NCBI GenBank assembly: GCA_016283575.1
Contig: JAEEND010000018.1
Span: forward strand, 186,001 to 250,000
Length of the DNA stretch: 64,000 nt
DNA from: Lachnospiraceae bacterium
Lineage (GTDB): Bacteria; Bacillota; Clostridia; Lachnospirales; Lachnospiraceae
Direction of reading: 5' to 3'
The notes under the pieces were generated by a model that made no database searches, was not told where the DNA came from, and saw only the letters and a list, made by a program, of their open reading frames with translations. A program made the position numbers and the translations under genes. Numbering within the stretch: the stretch's first letter is position 1; each line of letters starts with the position of its first letter. This document shows, one piece after another, positions 10,139 through 19,186 of the stretch.

Positions 10139-10669
10139 TTAAAACTCCTCCGTAACGACCAATCCTTCTTCAATGGCTCTCGTCATACAACCTTCTTTGG
10201 CATTTCCTATTTCACAAATGCTTGCGTGATTCTCGGCTATGCAATCATCACATGAAGGGCAGGGCATCATGCGTCCGCACATTTCTCTGGGTACGCCCTT
10301 AAGCCTTGAATTATGCTTGCAATCATGGCACCAGCACCGCTTACAATCCTTAAAAAGAAACTCTCCCAAAGGAGGCTCTGAATTATGCTCGGGCTCCGGC
10401 TTAGGCTCCGGCTTACGTTTAGGCTTAGGCTTACGTTCAGGCTCAGGCTTAGGTTCTTCTTTGGTAGCCTCTGTAACATGTTCGCTGACCACTGTTTCTT
10501 CGGCTGATAAATCCTCGAAAGTTATCTGATCCAGATCCTCAAATACAAGCTTGGGCTTTGCTTTACGCACCTTAGGATCGCTCACTCTCACCGTGGCGCC
10601 CTGATCGTCCGTATATTCATTTAGTAAATTGAGAAAGTCCATTTGGCCGTCAAATTGTGTTTTACTCAT
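10139..10669 (-). CDS. Hypothetical protein: charged N-terminus, Lys-Pro-Glu linker, Cys-rich tail
   Basis: An unrecognised 176-residue soluble protein. Residues 1-70 are acidic. Residues about 72-98 form a low-complexity linker of KPEPE/KPKPKR-type repeats. The last 60 residues hold ten cysteines, including CKRCWCHDC and MPCPSCDDC, plus several His, which suggests a zinc-binding module. The ATG at 10669 was chosen over an in-frame GTG two codons upstream; neither has a good ribosome site. The stop codon abuts the trkA start, so the two genes share a message. Whether it affects K+ uptake is unknown. Confidence 0.7.
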   Translation of the reverse strand: MSKTQFDGQMDFLNLLNEYTDDQGATVRVSDPKVRKAKPKLVFEDLDQITFEDLSAEETVVSEHVTEATKEEPKPEPERKPKPKRKPEPKPEPEHNSEPPLGEFLFKDCKRCWCHDCKHNSRLKGVPREMCGRMMPCPSCDDCIAENHASICEIGNAKEGCMTRAIEEGLVVTEEF

Positions 10670-10687
10670 ACACACTAATATAGCACA

Positions 10688-10722
10688 AATAACCCTCCGA
10701 GGACAGTACCCGGAGGGTTATT
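10688..10722 (-). terminator. Terminator of the sodium/solute symporter gene
   Basis: A perfect 12-bp stem (AATAACCCTCCG/CGGAGGGTTATT) with an 11-nt loop. The outer A/T pairs give a TTATTTGTG tail on the minus strand. It isolates the symporter gene from the Cys-rich/trkA operon. Confidence 0.8.
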
Positions 10723-10767
10723 TAGACACTTTCATTTTAATCTTATGGATAAAATAATGGATTAGCT

Positions 10768-12303
10768 TTATTGTTCCACAACATCATCGGGAAGAGCGAT
10801 CTTTTCTTCAATAACTTTCTTTTTCTCGTAGCAGGAGAATGAGAAATCGATCTCGCCCTTATCAAGCTTAGGTGTGATAAGTGAAACAACAGGTACCACA
10901 ACAAGCCCTGCCACCATGGCGATGGCTCCCGCATTAATGGGATTGGCAAATTTAAGATACATATTTAAAACGGTAATTCCGACACCTGATATAAAGCCTG
11001 CCCATACGCCGAGTCTTGTGGTTCCCTTCCAGTAAAGGCCGTAAAGAAGGGGAGCTAAGAATGCACCTGCCAGCGCGCCCCAGGAAATACCCATGAGCTG
11101 AGCGATAAATGTAGGAGGATTGACCGCCAATATTACGGAAATGGCAATAAATACCACGATGAATATTCTCATGATGAAAAGCTGCTTCTTTTCCGTCATG
11201 TTCTTTACCATGTTGTCCTTGATAAGGTCAAGTGTAAGAGTGGAACTTGATGTAAGAACAAGGCTTGACAGAGTGGACATGGAAGCCGAAAGCACCAGCA
11301 CCACCACGATACCGATAAGCATATCGGGAAGCTTGCTTAACATATTGGGGATGATCGCATCATAGACGATCTTTCCGTCAACGGTGATCTCGTTAACATC
11401 GGTAAGACGTGCAAATCCTCCGAGGAAATAGCATCCGCCGGCCACAATGACCGCAAAGAAAGTAGAAATAATGGTTCCGGTTTTAATGGAGCGCTCGTCT
11501 TTGATCGCATAGAATTTCTGTACCATCTGAGGAAGTCCCCATGTGCCGAGTGATGTAAGTATCACAACTCCCAGCAGATTAACGGGATCCGTTCCGAAGA
11601 AAGAAACATATGCTCCGCGAAGACCTTCGGTTACTGCAACATCACTTTCCAATAAAGAAAGATTCTTATAAGCTTCAAAGAATCCGCCGTTATTGTTGAT
11701 CACGGATACGATAACCGCGCAGATACCGAAAAGCATTATGATACCCTGGATAAAATCATTGATGGCTGTGGCCATATAACCGCCAAGGATAACATATACA
11801 CCTGTAAGTACAGCCATTAATGCAACGCATACTACATAAGGAATGTTAAAGGCCATGCCGAAAAGACGGGATAAGCCGTTATAAACCGAAGCCGTATAAG
11901 GGATCAGGAATATAAAAGAAATAAGAGCAGCCACGATCCTGATGGCCTTTGAATGATATCTCTTACCAAGGAAATCCGGCATGGTGGCTGAATCGAGATG
12001 TTTACTCATTACTCTCGTTCTTCTGCCCAATACGACCCATGCAAGAAGGGATCCGATAATGGCATTACCGAGACCGATCCAAGTAGAAGAAAGACCGTAT
12101 TTATATCCGAACTGACCTGCATAACCTACGAATACAACTGCCGAAAAATAAGATGTTCCATATGCAAAAGCCGTAAGCCAGGGACCAACCTTACGTCCTC
12201 CGAGGACAAAGCCGTTAACGTCCGAAGCCGCTTTTCTTGAATAAACTCCTACTGCAATCATTACACTGAAAAACAGTAACAAAAGAATGATTTTTGCTAT
12301 CAT
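10768..12303 (-). CDS. Sodium:solute symporter (SSS family, PutP-like)
   Basis: A 511-residue membrane protein with about 13 hydrophobic segments and SSS-family signatures: TSYFSAVVFVGYAGQ in the first core helices, an amphipathic RRTRVMSKHLDSATMPDFLG loop, and the Ser/Thr-rich sodium-site helix STLSSLVLTSSSTLTLDL. It couples Na+ entry to uptake of a small organic solute. Proline and pantothenate are typical substrates, and the exact one is not decidable here. It is monocistronic: it has its own consensus promoter (12380-12408), two palindromes in its leader and its own terminator. Confidence 0.9.
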   Translation of the reverse strand: MIAKIILLLLFFSVMIAVGVYSRKAASDVNGFVLGGRKVGPWLTAFAYGTSYFSAVVFVGYAGQFGYKYGLSSTWIGLGNAIIGSLLAWVVLGRRTRVMSKHLDSATMPDFLGKRYHSKAIRIVAALISFIFLIPYTASVYNGLSRLFGMAFNIPYVVCVALMAVLTGVYVILGGYMATAINDFIQGIIMLFGICAVIVSVINNNGGFFEAYKNLSLLESDVAVTEGLRGAYVSFFGTDPVNLLGVVILTSLGTWGLPQMVQKFYAIKDERSIKTGTIISTFFAVIVAGGCYFLGGFARLTDVNEITVDGKIVYDAIIPNMLSKLPDMLIGIVVVLVLSASMSTLSSLVLTSSSTLTLDLIKDNMVKNMTEKKQLFIMRIFIVVFIAISVILAVNPPTFIAQLMGISWGALAGAFLAPLLYGLYWKGTTRLGVWAGFISGVGITVLNMYLKFANPINAGAIAMVAGLVVVPVVSLITPKLDKGEIDFSFSCYEKKKVIEEKIALPDDVVEQ

Positions 12304-12340
12304 ATAAATCTCCCCTAATCTGTATTTACTTTAATACGTG

Positions 12341-12369
12341 AAAGTTTTAAACTTTAACGCTTTAAAGCG
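12341..12369. promoter_or_regulatory. Two adjacent palindromes in the symporter leader
   Basis: AAAGTTTTAAACTTT (12341-12355, 7-bp arms around one base) and CGCTTTAAAGCG (12358-12369, perfect) lie back to back between the predicted transcription start (about 12372) and the start codon. They look like operator half-sites or leader hairpins; the regulator is unknown. Confidence 0.5.
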
Positions 12370-12379
12370 GACTAGTAAC

Positions 12380-12408
12380 ATTATATATTATGTTTCAATA
12401 TGTGTCAA
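12380..12408 (-). promoter_or_regulatory. Consensus sigma-A promoter of the symporter gene
   Basis: On the minus strand TTGACA (12403-12408), a 17-bp spacer and TATAAT (12380-12385) form a perfect consensus promoter. Such strength usually implies repression by a regulator, in keeping with the palindromes just downstream. Confidence 0.85.
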
Positions 12409-12438
12409 ACGGGTAATATCACTAAATTGCCGCAATAT

Positions 12439-12478
12439 AAAAAGAATGGATAAAGCATATGCTCTATCCATTCTTTTT
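12439..12478 (-). terminator. Terminator of the RND transporter gene
   Basis: A perfect 14-bp inverted repeat (AAAAAGAATGGATA and its complement) with a 12-nt loop. The stem itself ends in a T-run. It follows the stop codon of the RND gene. Confidence 0.8.
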
Positions 12479-12515
12479 GTCATTTCACTAATCAAAGGTT
12501 TTATTTAACAAATAC

Positions 12516-15500
12516 TCAGACACCCGCAAGAATATCAGAGTACTTATTGTCTCCGGAGGCATCCTGATCCTTTTCTTTTTTGGATTCCTTTTTTGATTCA
12601 TTCTTTTCGGCTTTTCTTAATTCTTTATTTGCCGCTTTTTCGGTTTTCTTAGCTTCTTTTTCAGCCCTCTTTGCGTCTTTATAAGCTTTCTTGTTTTCTT
12701 TCTTAAGCTCCTTTTCGGACTTGTCCGAAGCTAAAGCCACAGAAGAATCGCTTACTGAATCTTCATCTTCTTCTATAGCTACTATTTCAGGTTCTTCTTC
12801 ATCAAAGGCAACGCCTTCAACTATTTCAACATATTCATCGCCGGAACCGGAATCGTCGTGCTTCTTTTTGTCACGGGAGAACATATCATAGATACAGGGT
12901 ACAACCACAAGGGTCATAAGTGTACCGTAGCCAAGACCGCCTATCACTACAATTGCAAGAGGTCGGCTCATGTCCGCTCCCATTTTGGTGGAGAATGCCA
13001 TGATAACCAATGCAAGGATCGTTGTAAGTGCTGTCATAAGTACGGGACGAAGTCTTGTTACGCCTGCTTCTATAATAGCTTCTTTTTTACTGAGTCCTTC
13101 CGCTCTTCTCTGATTGATATAGTCAACCAGCACGATACCGTTATTTACGATGATACCCGAAAGCATTACGAAACCGATCATTGCTACGATACTCATTTCA
13201 AAGCCCGTAAAGTAAAGGGCCAGGAATCCGCCTGTAAATGCAAGAGGGATCGTAAACATGATGATAAAGGGCGAGAACAGTGACTGGAACTGGGCAACCA
13301 TTATCAGGTATACGAATACTACTGCCAAAACAAGCATCAGCATCAGCTGCTTAAGTGCATCGTTAATCATTTCGTTTTCACCGGCAAATTCAATGGTATA
13401 ACCTTCGGGAAGAGTAAGTTCCTTCATGTTCTCTTCGATATCATCTGCAACAAGGCCGATGTTATATCCTTCCGCAAGGTTTGCCGTTACGGAAATATAT
13501 CTTGTCTGATGATCTCTTGAAATGGTATTAAAGCCCTTGGCGTCCTTGAAGGTTGCGATCTCCGATAAAGAAATCTCTTCGCTTTCGCCTTCTTCATTGG
13601 TATATGAGATCATCATATTCTTAATGTCATCTCTTGTAAGTTCCTTATCTGAACCGTCTTCCACATATACGGAAATATCTTCTTTTGCAGTGGAAAGTTT
13701 TGTAGCTACACCGGGAGAAGCAAGATGAGGATATATCTGCTGGAATACCTGGGCAACGGTTAAGTTGTACTTTCCTGCTTTTTCACGGTCCACAAGGATT
13801 CTTATTTCATCACCCGCCGTATCAACATCAGAAGAAACCGTTCCTACACCTTCCGTATTCTTCATGATTTCCGTAGCATCTTCGGCGATCTCATATAAGG
13901 TGTTAAGATCTCGTCCCATGATATTAACCGAAACACCGGAACCGCCTAAAGCGCTCATATCCATGGTGGAGGTTTCTATTGATATATTGATTCCCTCGAG
14001 GTCGCTTCCCATCTCATTGATCTTTGCAACCAGCTCATCGGTGGTAAGTTCTCGATCTTCTTTGGTTGTAACGTAGATCACAGAGTTATCAACGGTGTCA
14101 CTGCTTTCACTGAAGCCTGCCATAAGAGCGAGGTCAGAACCCTGAGCCATGGCACCTACGTCCACAACATCGGGAAGTTCAAGCAGCCTTGAAACCATGG
14201 TATTGGTCTCATCCTTAACATCGGTAATGCCTGAACCTTCTTCAGGTGAAAGTGACACAGTGATCTGTGTTGATGCCATGTCGGGGAAGAAGGCTGTACC
14301 GTTCTTGGTTGCAAGGAATGCTGAAAGAACAGTAAGTCCGATGGCTACAATAAGTACGATGGGCTTTAGCTTAAGTGAGCCGCGAAGGAACTTCGCATAG
14401 CCCTTGTAAAAGCCTTTGTCGGTTCTGTTTTCAATCTTTCGTACCTTTTTAAGAGATACGGAAGCAAGGGCGGGCACCACGGTCAATGCCACGATCAAGC
14501 TTGCGAAAAGTGAATATGCAATGGTAAGACCCATATCTACGAAGAGCTGTCTGGTAATACCTTCCGTAAATACAATGGGTAAGAATACGCATACGGTTGT
14601 GAGTGTTGAAGCGATGATGGCGCCGGAAACTTCTTTTGCGCCTTGGATCGCAGCTTCTTTAACACCCATACCTTCATTACGCATTCGATATATGTTTTCA
14701 ATAACTACGATGGAGTTATCAACAAGCATACCTACACCCAGAGCAAGACCCGAAAGCGAGATGATGTTAAGGGTTACATTGCTGAAATACATTGCAACTA
14801 TCGCAAATACCAAACTGATGGGGATTGATATTGCAATGATGAGGGTGGGCTTAATATCTCTTAAGAAGATAATAAGGACTAATATCGCAAGCAAGCCACC
14901 GATAAGCACATTCTCCATGATGGTATTCATGATCATATCGATGTAAATACCCTGATCCATAAGTGTTACAAAGGTTGCATCGGGATAGGTTTCCGAAAGG
15001 CTTGCAAACTTTTCTTCAATAGCATCCGAAACATTACCTGTTGAATATCCTGTCTGTTTCTGAATGGTAAGAACCACGCCTCGCTCGCCGTTTACGTTGG
15101 TATAAACTTCGCTGCTGTTATCTGTGGAAAATACATCTGCCACATCATTTAAGGTAATGACCTCATCCTCCGATAAAGGAAGCTTTAATAAGACCATGTT
15201 CCTTAAGTCGTCGATATTATCGGGCTTATCTCCCACTCTTATCATGTAGGAGGTTCCGTCCTCTTCAACATAGCCTGCGGGCATTGAGAAGTTCTGCGCA
15301 GTTAAAAGCTTGGAAACGGTATCAACTGTAAGATTGCTTGACATGTCTGCCTTTTCAAGAGCATCATTCTTGGCATCTTCAAGCTGTTCCTCGCCGTCTT
15401 TTAACTGTTCCTTGGCATCTTTGATGGATTCCTTGGAATTCTTGATGGTTTCTTTTCCGGAATCGATCTGGGCCTGGGACTGATTAAGCTGGTACTCTGC

Positions 15501-17030
15501 CAGATCGATCTGTGATAATCCGTTTGCAAAACCGATAACCGCTTCGCTTTCGCCGTCATATACCTTTAAGATGTTTTCATCAACAGTCTTAATGTTTTTA
15601 TCTATTTCGGCGATAGCAGCCTTCTGAGTTGCCTTATAGGTATCAAGATGGGCCTGAGTGGTGCCTCCGATAAGACCTGTTAACTGATTTTCAACAGAAG
15701 TCTGCTGAGCGGTCAGTGTTGCTTTATAAGTGTTGTATATTGTCGTGTACTGTGTATATGCAGTTGCACTTGTAAAATCGATTGCTTTAATGGAATTTCT
15801 TACTTCATCGGTAAAAAGCATACCGAGTGATCCTGTCTGGGAGGAAGTAAGCTGAGTCTTGACCTGGCTGAGACCTGTTTCGGCAGCACTTAAACCTGCT
15901 GAAGCAGCTGCCACTCCCGTTTCTGCTGCAGTAACCGCATCCTGTAAGGCAGTATCGTCGGGATTTGCAGAAAGAGCCTGAACCGCATCATTGTAAGTGA
16001 TCACGGCACCATCATAGCCGGCTTTTGCCGCCTGATAGCCTGTAAATGCGGGCTGAATGGCTGTTGTATAGGCAGCATCCGTTGCAGGATCGGATAAAGC
16101 AGTATTGGCTGTTACAAGCCCCTGATAGCCTTTAAAAAGGGCATCCGCCGTTGTAATATTGGTATTTATGTTGGTTTTGGCCGCTTCAAGATCGGCCTTA
16201 CCTGTAAGAAGCTTTAACTTGGCATCATTTAACTGATCCAGAGTTTCATTCTTTTTCTTGTTTAATTCGTTCTTTCCGTTTTCAAGATCTTTCTTACCGT
16301 CGTCCAGTTTCTTCTGTCCGTTATTTACATCACGTTCAGCCTTTAAAAGATCCCTTTCGCCTTTGGCAAGTTCTTCTTTACCATCTTCTATTTCCTGATA
16401 AGCGTCAGCGAATTTATCATCAATATAGGTTGCAATACGGGCATTTACTTCTGCGATCTTTTCTTCGCTTATTACTACATGAATGCTGTCTTCAAGTAAT
16501 CCCGACGTGGATACTGAAGCAACACCTTCAATACTTTTTATTGCCGGTGCGATCTTTTCTTCCACGAATTCGCCTACCTCGGCATCATCCATGCCTTCGG
16601 CACCTACCGCCGCGATCATTACGGGAAGCATGTTGGGGTTTAATTTCATAACAACGGGACTTCCTACCGAATCATCCCAGTAGGATTCCAATTGATCCAG
16701 GCTTTCTCTTATTTCCAGCGAAACCGCATTCATATCTGCGGACTGTTCGAATTCAAGGATTACAACAGAATAGTTTTCCGCAGACCTGGAACTTACATTT
16801 TTAATGTTACTGATGGTTGCCATGGATTCTTCCACAGGTTCCGTTACCACGGTTTCCACTGTTTCGGGATTGGCTCCCACATATGTTGTCATGATTATTA
16901 CATAAGGAAGGTTAATATTGGGAAGAAGGTCCGTAGACATCTTTGTTACGGAGACAAATCCCAGAACCAATACCAAGATTACCCCTACGAGGACCGTAAA
17001 GGGTTTTTTGACGCTTAATTTCGATATCAT
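12516..17030 (-). CDS. RND family (HAE1-type) transporter with large coiled-coil insertion
   Basis: A 1504-residue inner-membrane transporter. It keeps the duplicated RND layout: TM1 (about 12-32), extracellular loop, TM2-6 (from about 700), then TM7 (about 880) and the second half. The proton-relay helix contains GMLVDNSIVVIENIYR, and the second half contains GIIVNNGIVLVDYINQ. Residues about 205-562 are an insertion of about 355 residues into the first loop: heptad-like segments with DGKKDLENGKNEL-type repeats flank an Ala/Thr-rich middle. The last 100 residues form a Lys/Glu-rich cytoplasmic tail. No membrane-fusion protein gene is adjacent. It exports an unknown lipid, drug or peptide using the proton gradient. 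It may be co-transcribed with the YhhN and GGDEF genes. Confidence 0.9.
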   Translation of the reverse strand: MISKLSVKKPFTVLVGVILVLVLGFVSVTKMSTDLLPNINLPYVIIMTTYVGANPETVETVVTEPVEESMATISNIKNVSSRSAENYSVVILEFEQSADMNAVSLEIRESLDQLESYWDDSVGSPVVMKLNPNMLPVMIAAVGAEGMDDAEVGEFVEEKIAPAIKSIEGVASVSTSGLLEDSIHVVISEEKIAEVNARIATYIDDKFADAYQEIEDGKEELAKGERDLLKAERDVNNGQKKLDDGKKDLENGKNELNKKKNETLDQLNDAKLKLLTGKADLEAAKTNINTNITTADALFKGYQGLVTANTALSDPATDAAYTTAIQPAFTGYQAAKAGYDGAVITYNDAVQALSANPDDTALQDAVTAAETGVAAASAGLSAAETGLSQVKTQLTSSQTGSLGMLFTDEVRNSIKAIDFTSATAYTQYTTIYNTYKATLTAQQTSVENQLTGLIGGTTQAHLDTYKATQKAAIAEIDKNIKTVDENILKVYDGESEAVIGFANGLSQIDLAEYQLNQSQAQIDSGKETIKNSKESIKDAKEQLKDGEEQLEDAKNDALEKADMSSNLTVDTVSKLLTAQNFSMPAGYVEEDGTSYMIRVGDKPDNIDDLRNMVLLKLPLSEDEVITLNDVADVFSTDNSSEVYTNVNGERGVVLTIQKQTGYSTGNVSDAIEEKFASLSETYPDATFVTLMDQGIYIDMIMNTIMENVLIGGLLAILVLIIFLRDIKPTLIIAISIPISLVFAIVAMYFSNVTLNIISLSGLALGVGMLVDNSIVVIENIYRMRNEGMGVKEAAIQGAKEVSGAIIASTLTTVCVFLPIVFTEGITRQLFVDMGLTIAYSLFASLIVALTVVPALASVSLKKVRKIENRTDKGFYKGYAKFLRGSLKLKPIVLIVAIGLTVLSAFLATKNGTAFFPDMASTQITVSLSPEEGSGITDVKDETNTMVSRLLELPDVVDVGAMAQGSDLALMAGFSESSDTVDNSVIYVTTKEDRELTTDELVAKINEMGSDLEGINISIETSTMDMSALGGSGVSVNIMGRDLNTLYEIAEDATEIMKNTEGVGTVSSDVDTAGDEIRILVDREKAGKYNLTVAQVFQQIYPHLASPGVATKLSTAKEDISVYVEDGSDKELTRDDIKNMMISYTNEEGESEEISLSEIATFKDAKGFNTISRDHQTRYISVTANLAEGYNIGLVADDIEENMKELTLPEGYTIEFAGENEMINDALKQLMLMLVLAVVFVYLIMVAQFQSLFSPFIIMFTIPLAFTGGFLALYFTGFEMSIVAMIGFVMLSGIIVNNGIVLVDYINQRRAEGLSKKEAIIEAGVTRLRPVLMTALTTILALVIMAFSTKMGADMSRPLAIVVIGGLGYGTLMTLVVVPCIYDMFSRDKKKHDDSGSGDEYVEIVEGVAFDEEEPEIVAIEEDEDSVSDSSVALASDKSEKELKKENKKAYKDAKRAEKEAKKTEKAANKELRKAEKNESKKESKKEKDQDASGDNKYSDILAGV

Positions 17031-17162
17031 TTTCTTTTTTCCTATTCTATATACGATAAACGGGTTTCCCCCGTACCAATGGCATTATAAAAACGATTCA
17101 CGCTTTATTCAATTAAAATTCTATAAAAATTTTATATAAAAAAGAAAACGGATTATTAGCGT

Positions 17163-17834
17163 CTAAAGGAATTCTATGAGGAAGGGATAGGCTGCTATAA
17201 GAAGCTGTCCTCCGAAATAAAGCAAAAGAGAAACCAGGGATTTATAGAAAGTCACTCCCGTAAGCTTGTTTCCTGCGAGAACCCAGTCGGAAACAACAAG
17301 CATCATAACGCCGGTGCCAACGGCCGCAGGTCCCGGTTCTCCGGAAAATGCAAGTGGCAATGCAAGTGAAAAAGAAGCGCTTATGATCGCATTATATAAA
17401 TACAAATATACACGATACTTTTTACTTAAATTAATATGGGTAAGAACGCTTCCAAGGGACAATAAAAGCACAAATACTCCCACGCTCAGTAAAAAGAGAT
17501 TTCCTTTAAACAATAAAAAGAGCCCTGCAAAATAAACGCAGTGCCCCAATGCAAAACAGATTCCACCCCGTATGAACTTTATTTCAAGTATTATATCCCC
17601 TGCAAAGCAAATGCACATTCCTGCTAAGAATATAAGGGATATATAATTTACGACTCCTCTTGAATAAAGATCCACTATCCCCGTAAGCAGCACAAGACAG
17701 GGAAAACCTATGCAGATGCCCTTTATATATAATTTTATGTTTCTTTTTACATGATGGAACTTGCTCCAGTTATATAAAGGAACAAACAGCAACAGGTCCG
17801 TAAAAATAGCCGTTAAGGGAATATGCCATCTCAT
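17163..17834 (-). CDS. YhhN family membrane protein (lysoplasmalogenase-like)
   Basis: A 223-residue protein of about eight hydrophobic segments. It shows the YhhN/TMEM86 pattern: CFAGDIILEIKFIRGG with the conserved Asp, FALGHCVYFAG with the conserved His, and MMLVVSDWVLAGNK near the C-terminus. Characterised relatives hydrolyse the vinyl-ether bond of lysoplasmalogens, lipids present in many anaerobic clostridia. It lies 3 bp after the diguanylate cyclase gene, so they form an operon. Confidence 0.75.
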   Translation of the reverse strand: MRWHIPLTAIFTDLLLFVPLYNWSKFHHVKRNIKLYIKGICIGFPCLVLLTGIVDLYSRGVVNYISLIFLAGMCICFAGDIILEIKFIRGGICFALGHCVYFAGLFLLFKGNLFLLSVGVFVLLLSLGSVLTHINLSKKYRVYLYLYNAIISASFSLALPLAFSGEPGPAAVGTGVMMLVVSDWVLAGNKLTGVTFYKSLVSLLLYFGGQLLIAAYPFLIEFL

Positions 17835-17837
17835 AAG

Positions 17838-18983
17838 CTAAACCTTTTCTTTATAATATTCTATGCGATTTCGGCCGTTCCTTTTGGCTTCATACAATGC
17901 GGAATCGGCTTTTGTGTAAAGGCGGCTTCCCGAATCCTGCAATTCCGGAATGCATTCACAGATACCGATACTGATGGTGGTATATAATCCCTTACTGCTT
18001 TCCGGGTGAGGAAGCCCCTTGATCCCTTCGGAAATTTCCATTGCCACGGTTTCGGTAAAATGTTCATCCTTGGGAAGAAAGAAAGCCATGAATTCTTCTC
18101 CCCCTATACGTCCGACATTGATGCCGTATTTCTTTTCAAGATTTAAAAGAAGGTTACCGAGGCCCTTTAACAGGATATCGCCCTGGGGATGGCCGTAAGT
18201 ATCGTTGTATTTTTTAAAATGATCTATGTCCATGATCATAACGGAGAGCTTTCTTCGCGAAACGCTGGCCGTTGCACTCACTACTTCAAGGCTTTCGAAG
18301 GTCTTTCTTCTATTGTTAAGGCCGGTGAGAAAATCCGTAGTGCTGTCACGATATAATAAGGAATTATTTCTTGTTACAAGACTCACCGCTTCTTCATGTT
18401 CCCACTTGTCTTTTGCTTTCTTCCAGGAAACTATCAAAGCGATTATTGTTGCCGAGAAGATATTTAACATATCCCTCAGGAAAAGATCCGCGTCCCTCAT
18501 ATAAAAGGAAACGGGGAAATAAATACAGTACATGATAAGGACCATGCATGCATTCCATGAGGGCGATATATCAAAAGAAACAACGGAAACCACCAGGGCG
18601 CACAGGAAGAGAGATGCATAATCATTCTTTTCGATAAAAGCGATCCCGGCCGTCAATATAAAAAGTGTCCACTGAAATACGGACACGGTGACCATAGCCA
18701 CCTTTAAATACCCTTTATAGCCCACACGCAGGCATCTGTCCGATACAAAGAATAATATAAGGAAGATTGATGCCGCGAAGAATAAAAGACCATTCTTAAT
18801 AATTCCTAAATCTCCGGAAGCAATGAGGAGCAAAGATGATAAGGAGCATAATATTGCCAGAGTAATACTTTCAATACGGAGCACTGCCAGATTTTCTTTT
18901 GCAACCTTTTCCACATAAGTTGCCAGCGTTTCTTTGGAAAGACCCAAATATCGCCAGTAGTTGAACCGCTTAAGTATATTCAT
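17838..18983 (-). CDS. Membrane-bound diguanylate cyclase (GGDEF)
   Basis: A 381-residue protein with about six N-terminal membrane helices (residues 30-200) followed by a GGDEF domain. DSTTDFLTGLNNRR opens the domain, MDIDHFKKYNDTYGH gives the metal and substrate sites, and the active-site loop is GRIGGEEF. It should make c-di-GMP from two GTP. No RxxD inhibitory site precedes GGEEF, so product feedback through that site is unlikely. The ATG at 18983 was chosen because GAAGGGTGA precedes it; an upstream extension of 45 codons is open but has no ribosome site. A strong promoter lies at 19023-19052. Confidence 0.9.
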   Translation of the reverse strand: MNILKRFNYWRYLGLSKETLATYVEKVAKENLAVLRIESITLAILCSLSSLLLIASGDLGIIKNGLLFFAASIFLILFFVSDRCLRVGYKGYLKVAMVTVSVFQWTLFILTAGIAFIEKNDYASLFLCALVVSVVSFDISPSWNACMVLIMYCIYFPVSFYMRDADLFLRDMLNIFSATIIALIVSWKKAKDKWEHEEAVSLVTRNNSLLYRDSTTDFLTGLNNRRKTFESLEVVSATASVSRRKLSVMIMDIDHFKKYNDTYGHPQGDILLKGLGNLLLNLEKKYGINVGRIGGEEFMAFFLPKDEHFTETVAMEISEGIKGLPHPESSKGLYTTISIGICECIPELQDSGSRLYTKADSALYEAKRNGRNRIEYYKEKV

Positions 18984-19022
18984 AGAAAATTCACCCTTCA
19001 GTAGTATGACTACATTAAGTTT

Positions 19023-19052
19023 ATTATATAAAAAATCAGAATATTTTGTCAA
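19023..19052 (-). promoter_or_regulatory. Promoter of the diguanylate cyclase operon
   Basis: On the minus strand TTGACA (19047-19052), an 18-bp spacer and TATAAT (19023-19028) precede the ATG at 18983. Confidence 0.8.
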
Positions 19053-19111
19053 TAAAACGGTGGTTTTCGGGCATTTATTTGTGAAATACATTAAAACTTT
19101 AGCGTATTGCA

Positions 19112-19140
19112 TTGACAAAGTATTCCATCCATGATAAATC
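19112..19140 (+). promoter_or_regulatory. Promoter of the liv operon
   Basis: TTGACA at 19112-19117, a 17-bp spacer and a weak -10 (TAAATC) at 19135-19140 lie about 47 bp before livK. It diverges from the diguanylate cyclase promoter in the same intergenic region. Confidence 0.6.
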
Positions 19141-19186
19141 AGTATTTATAGATTTTGCAGTGAGATATATTTAGGAGGAATTAATT

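Noticed and set aside
10239-10529. Plus-strand Ser/Gly-rich frame
   Set aside because: It is the antisense of the KPE repeat linker of the Cys-rich gene; no start signals.
12858-14946. Several long plus-strand frames opposite the RND gene
   Set aside because: They are shadows of the 4.5-kb RND coding sequence with no ribosome sites and implausible composition.
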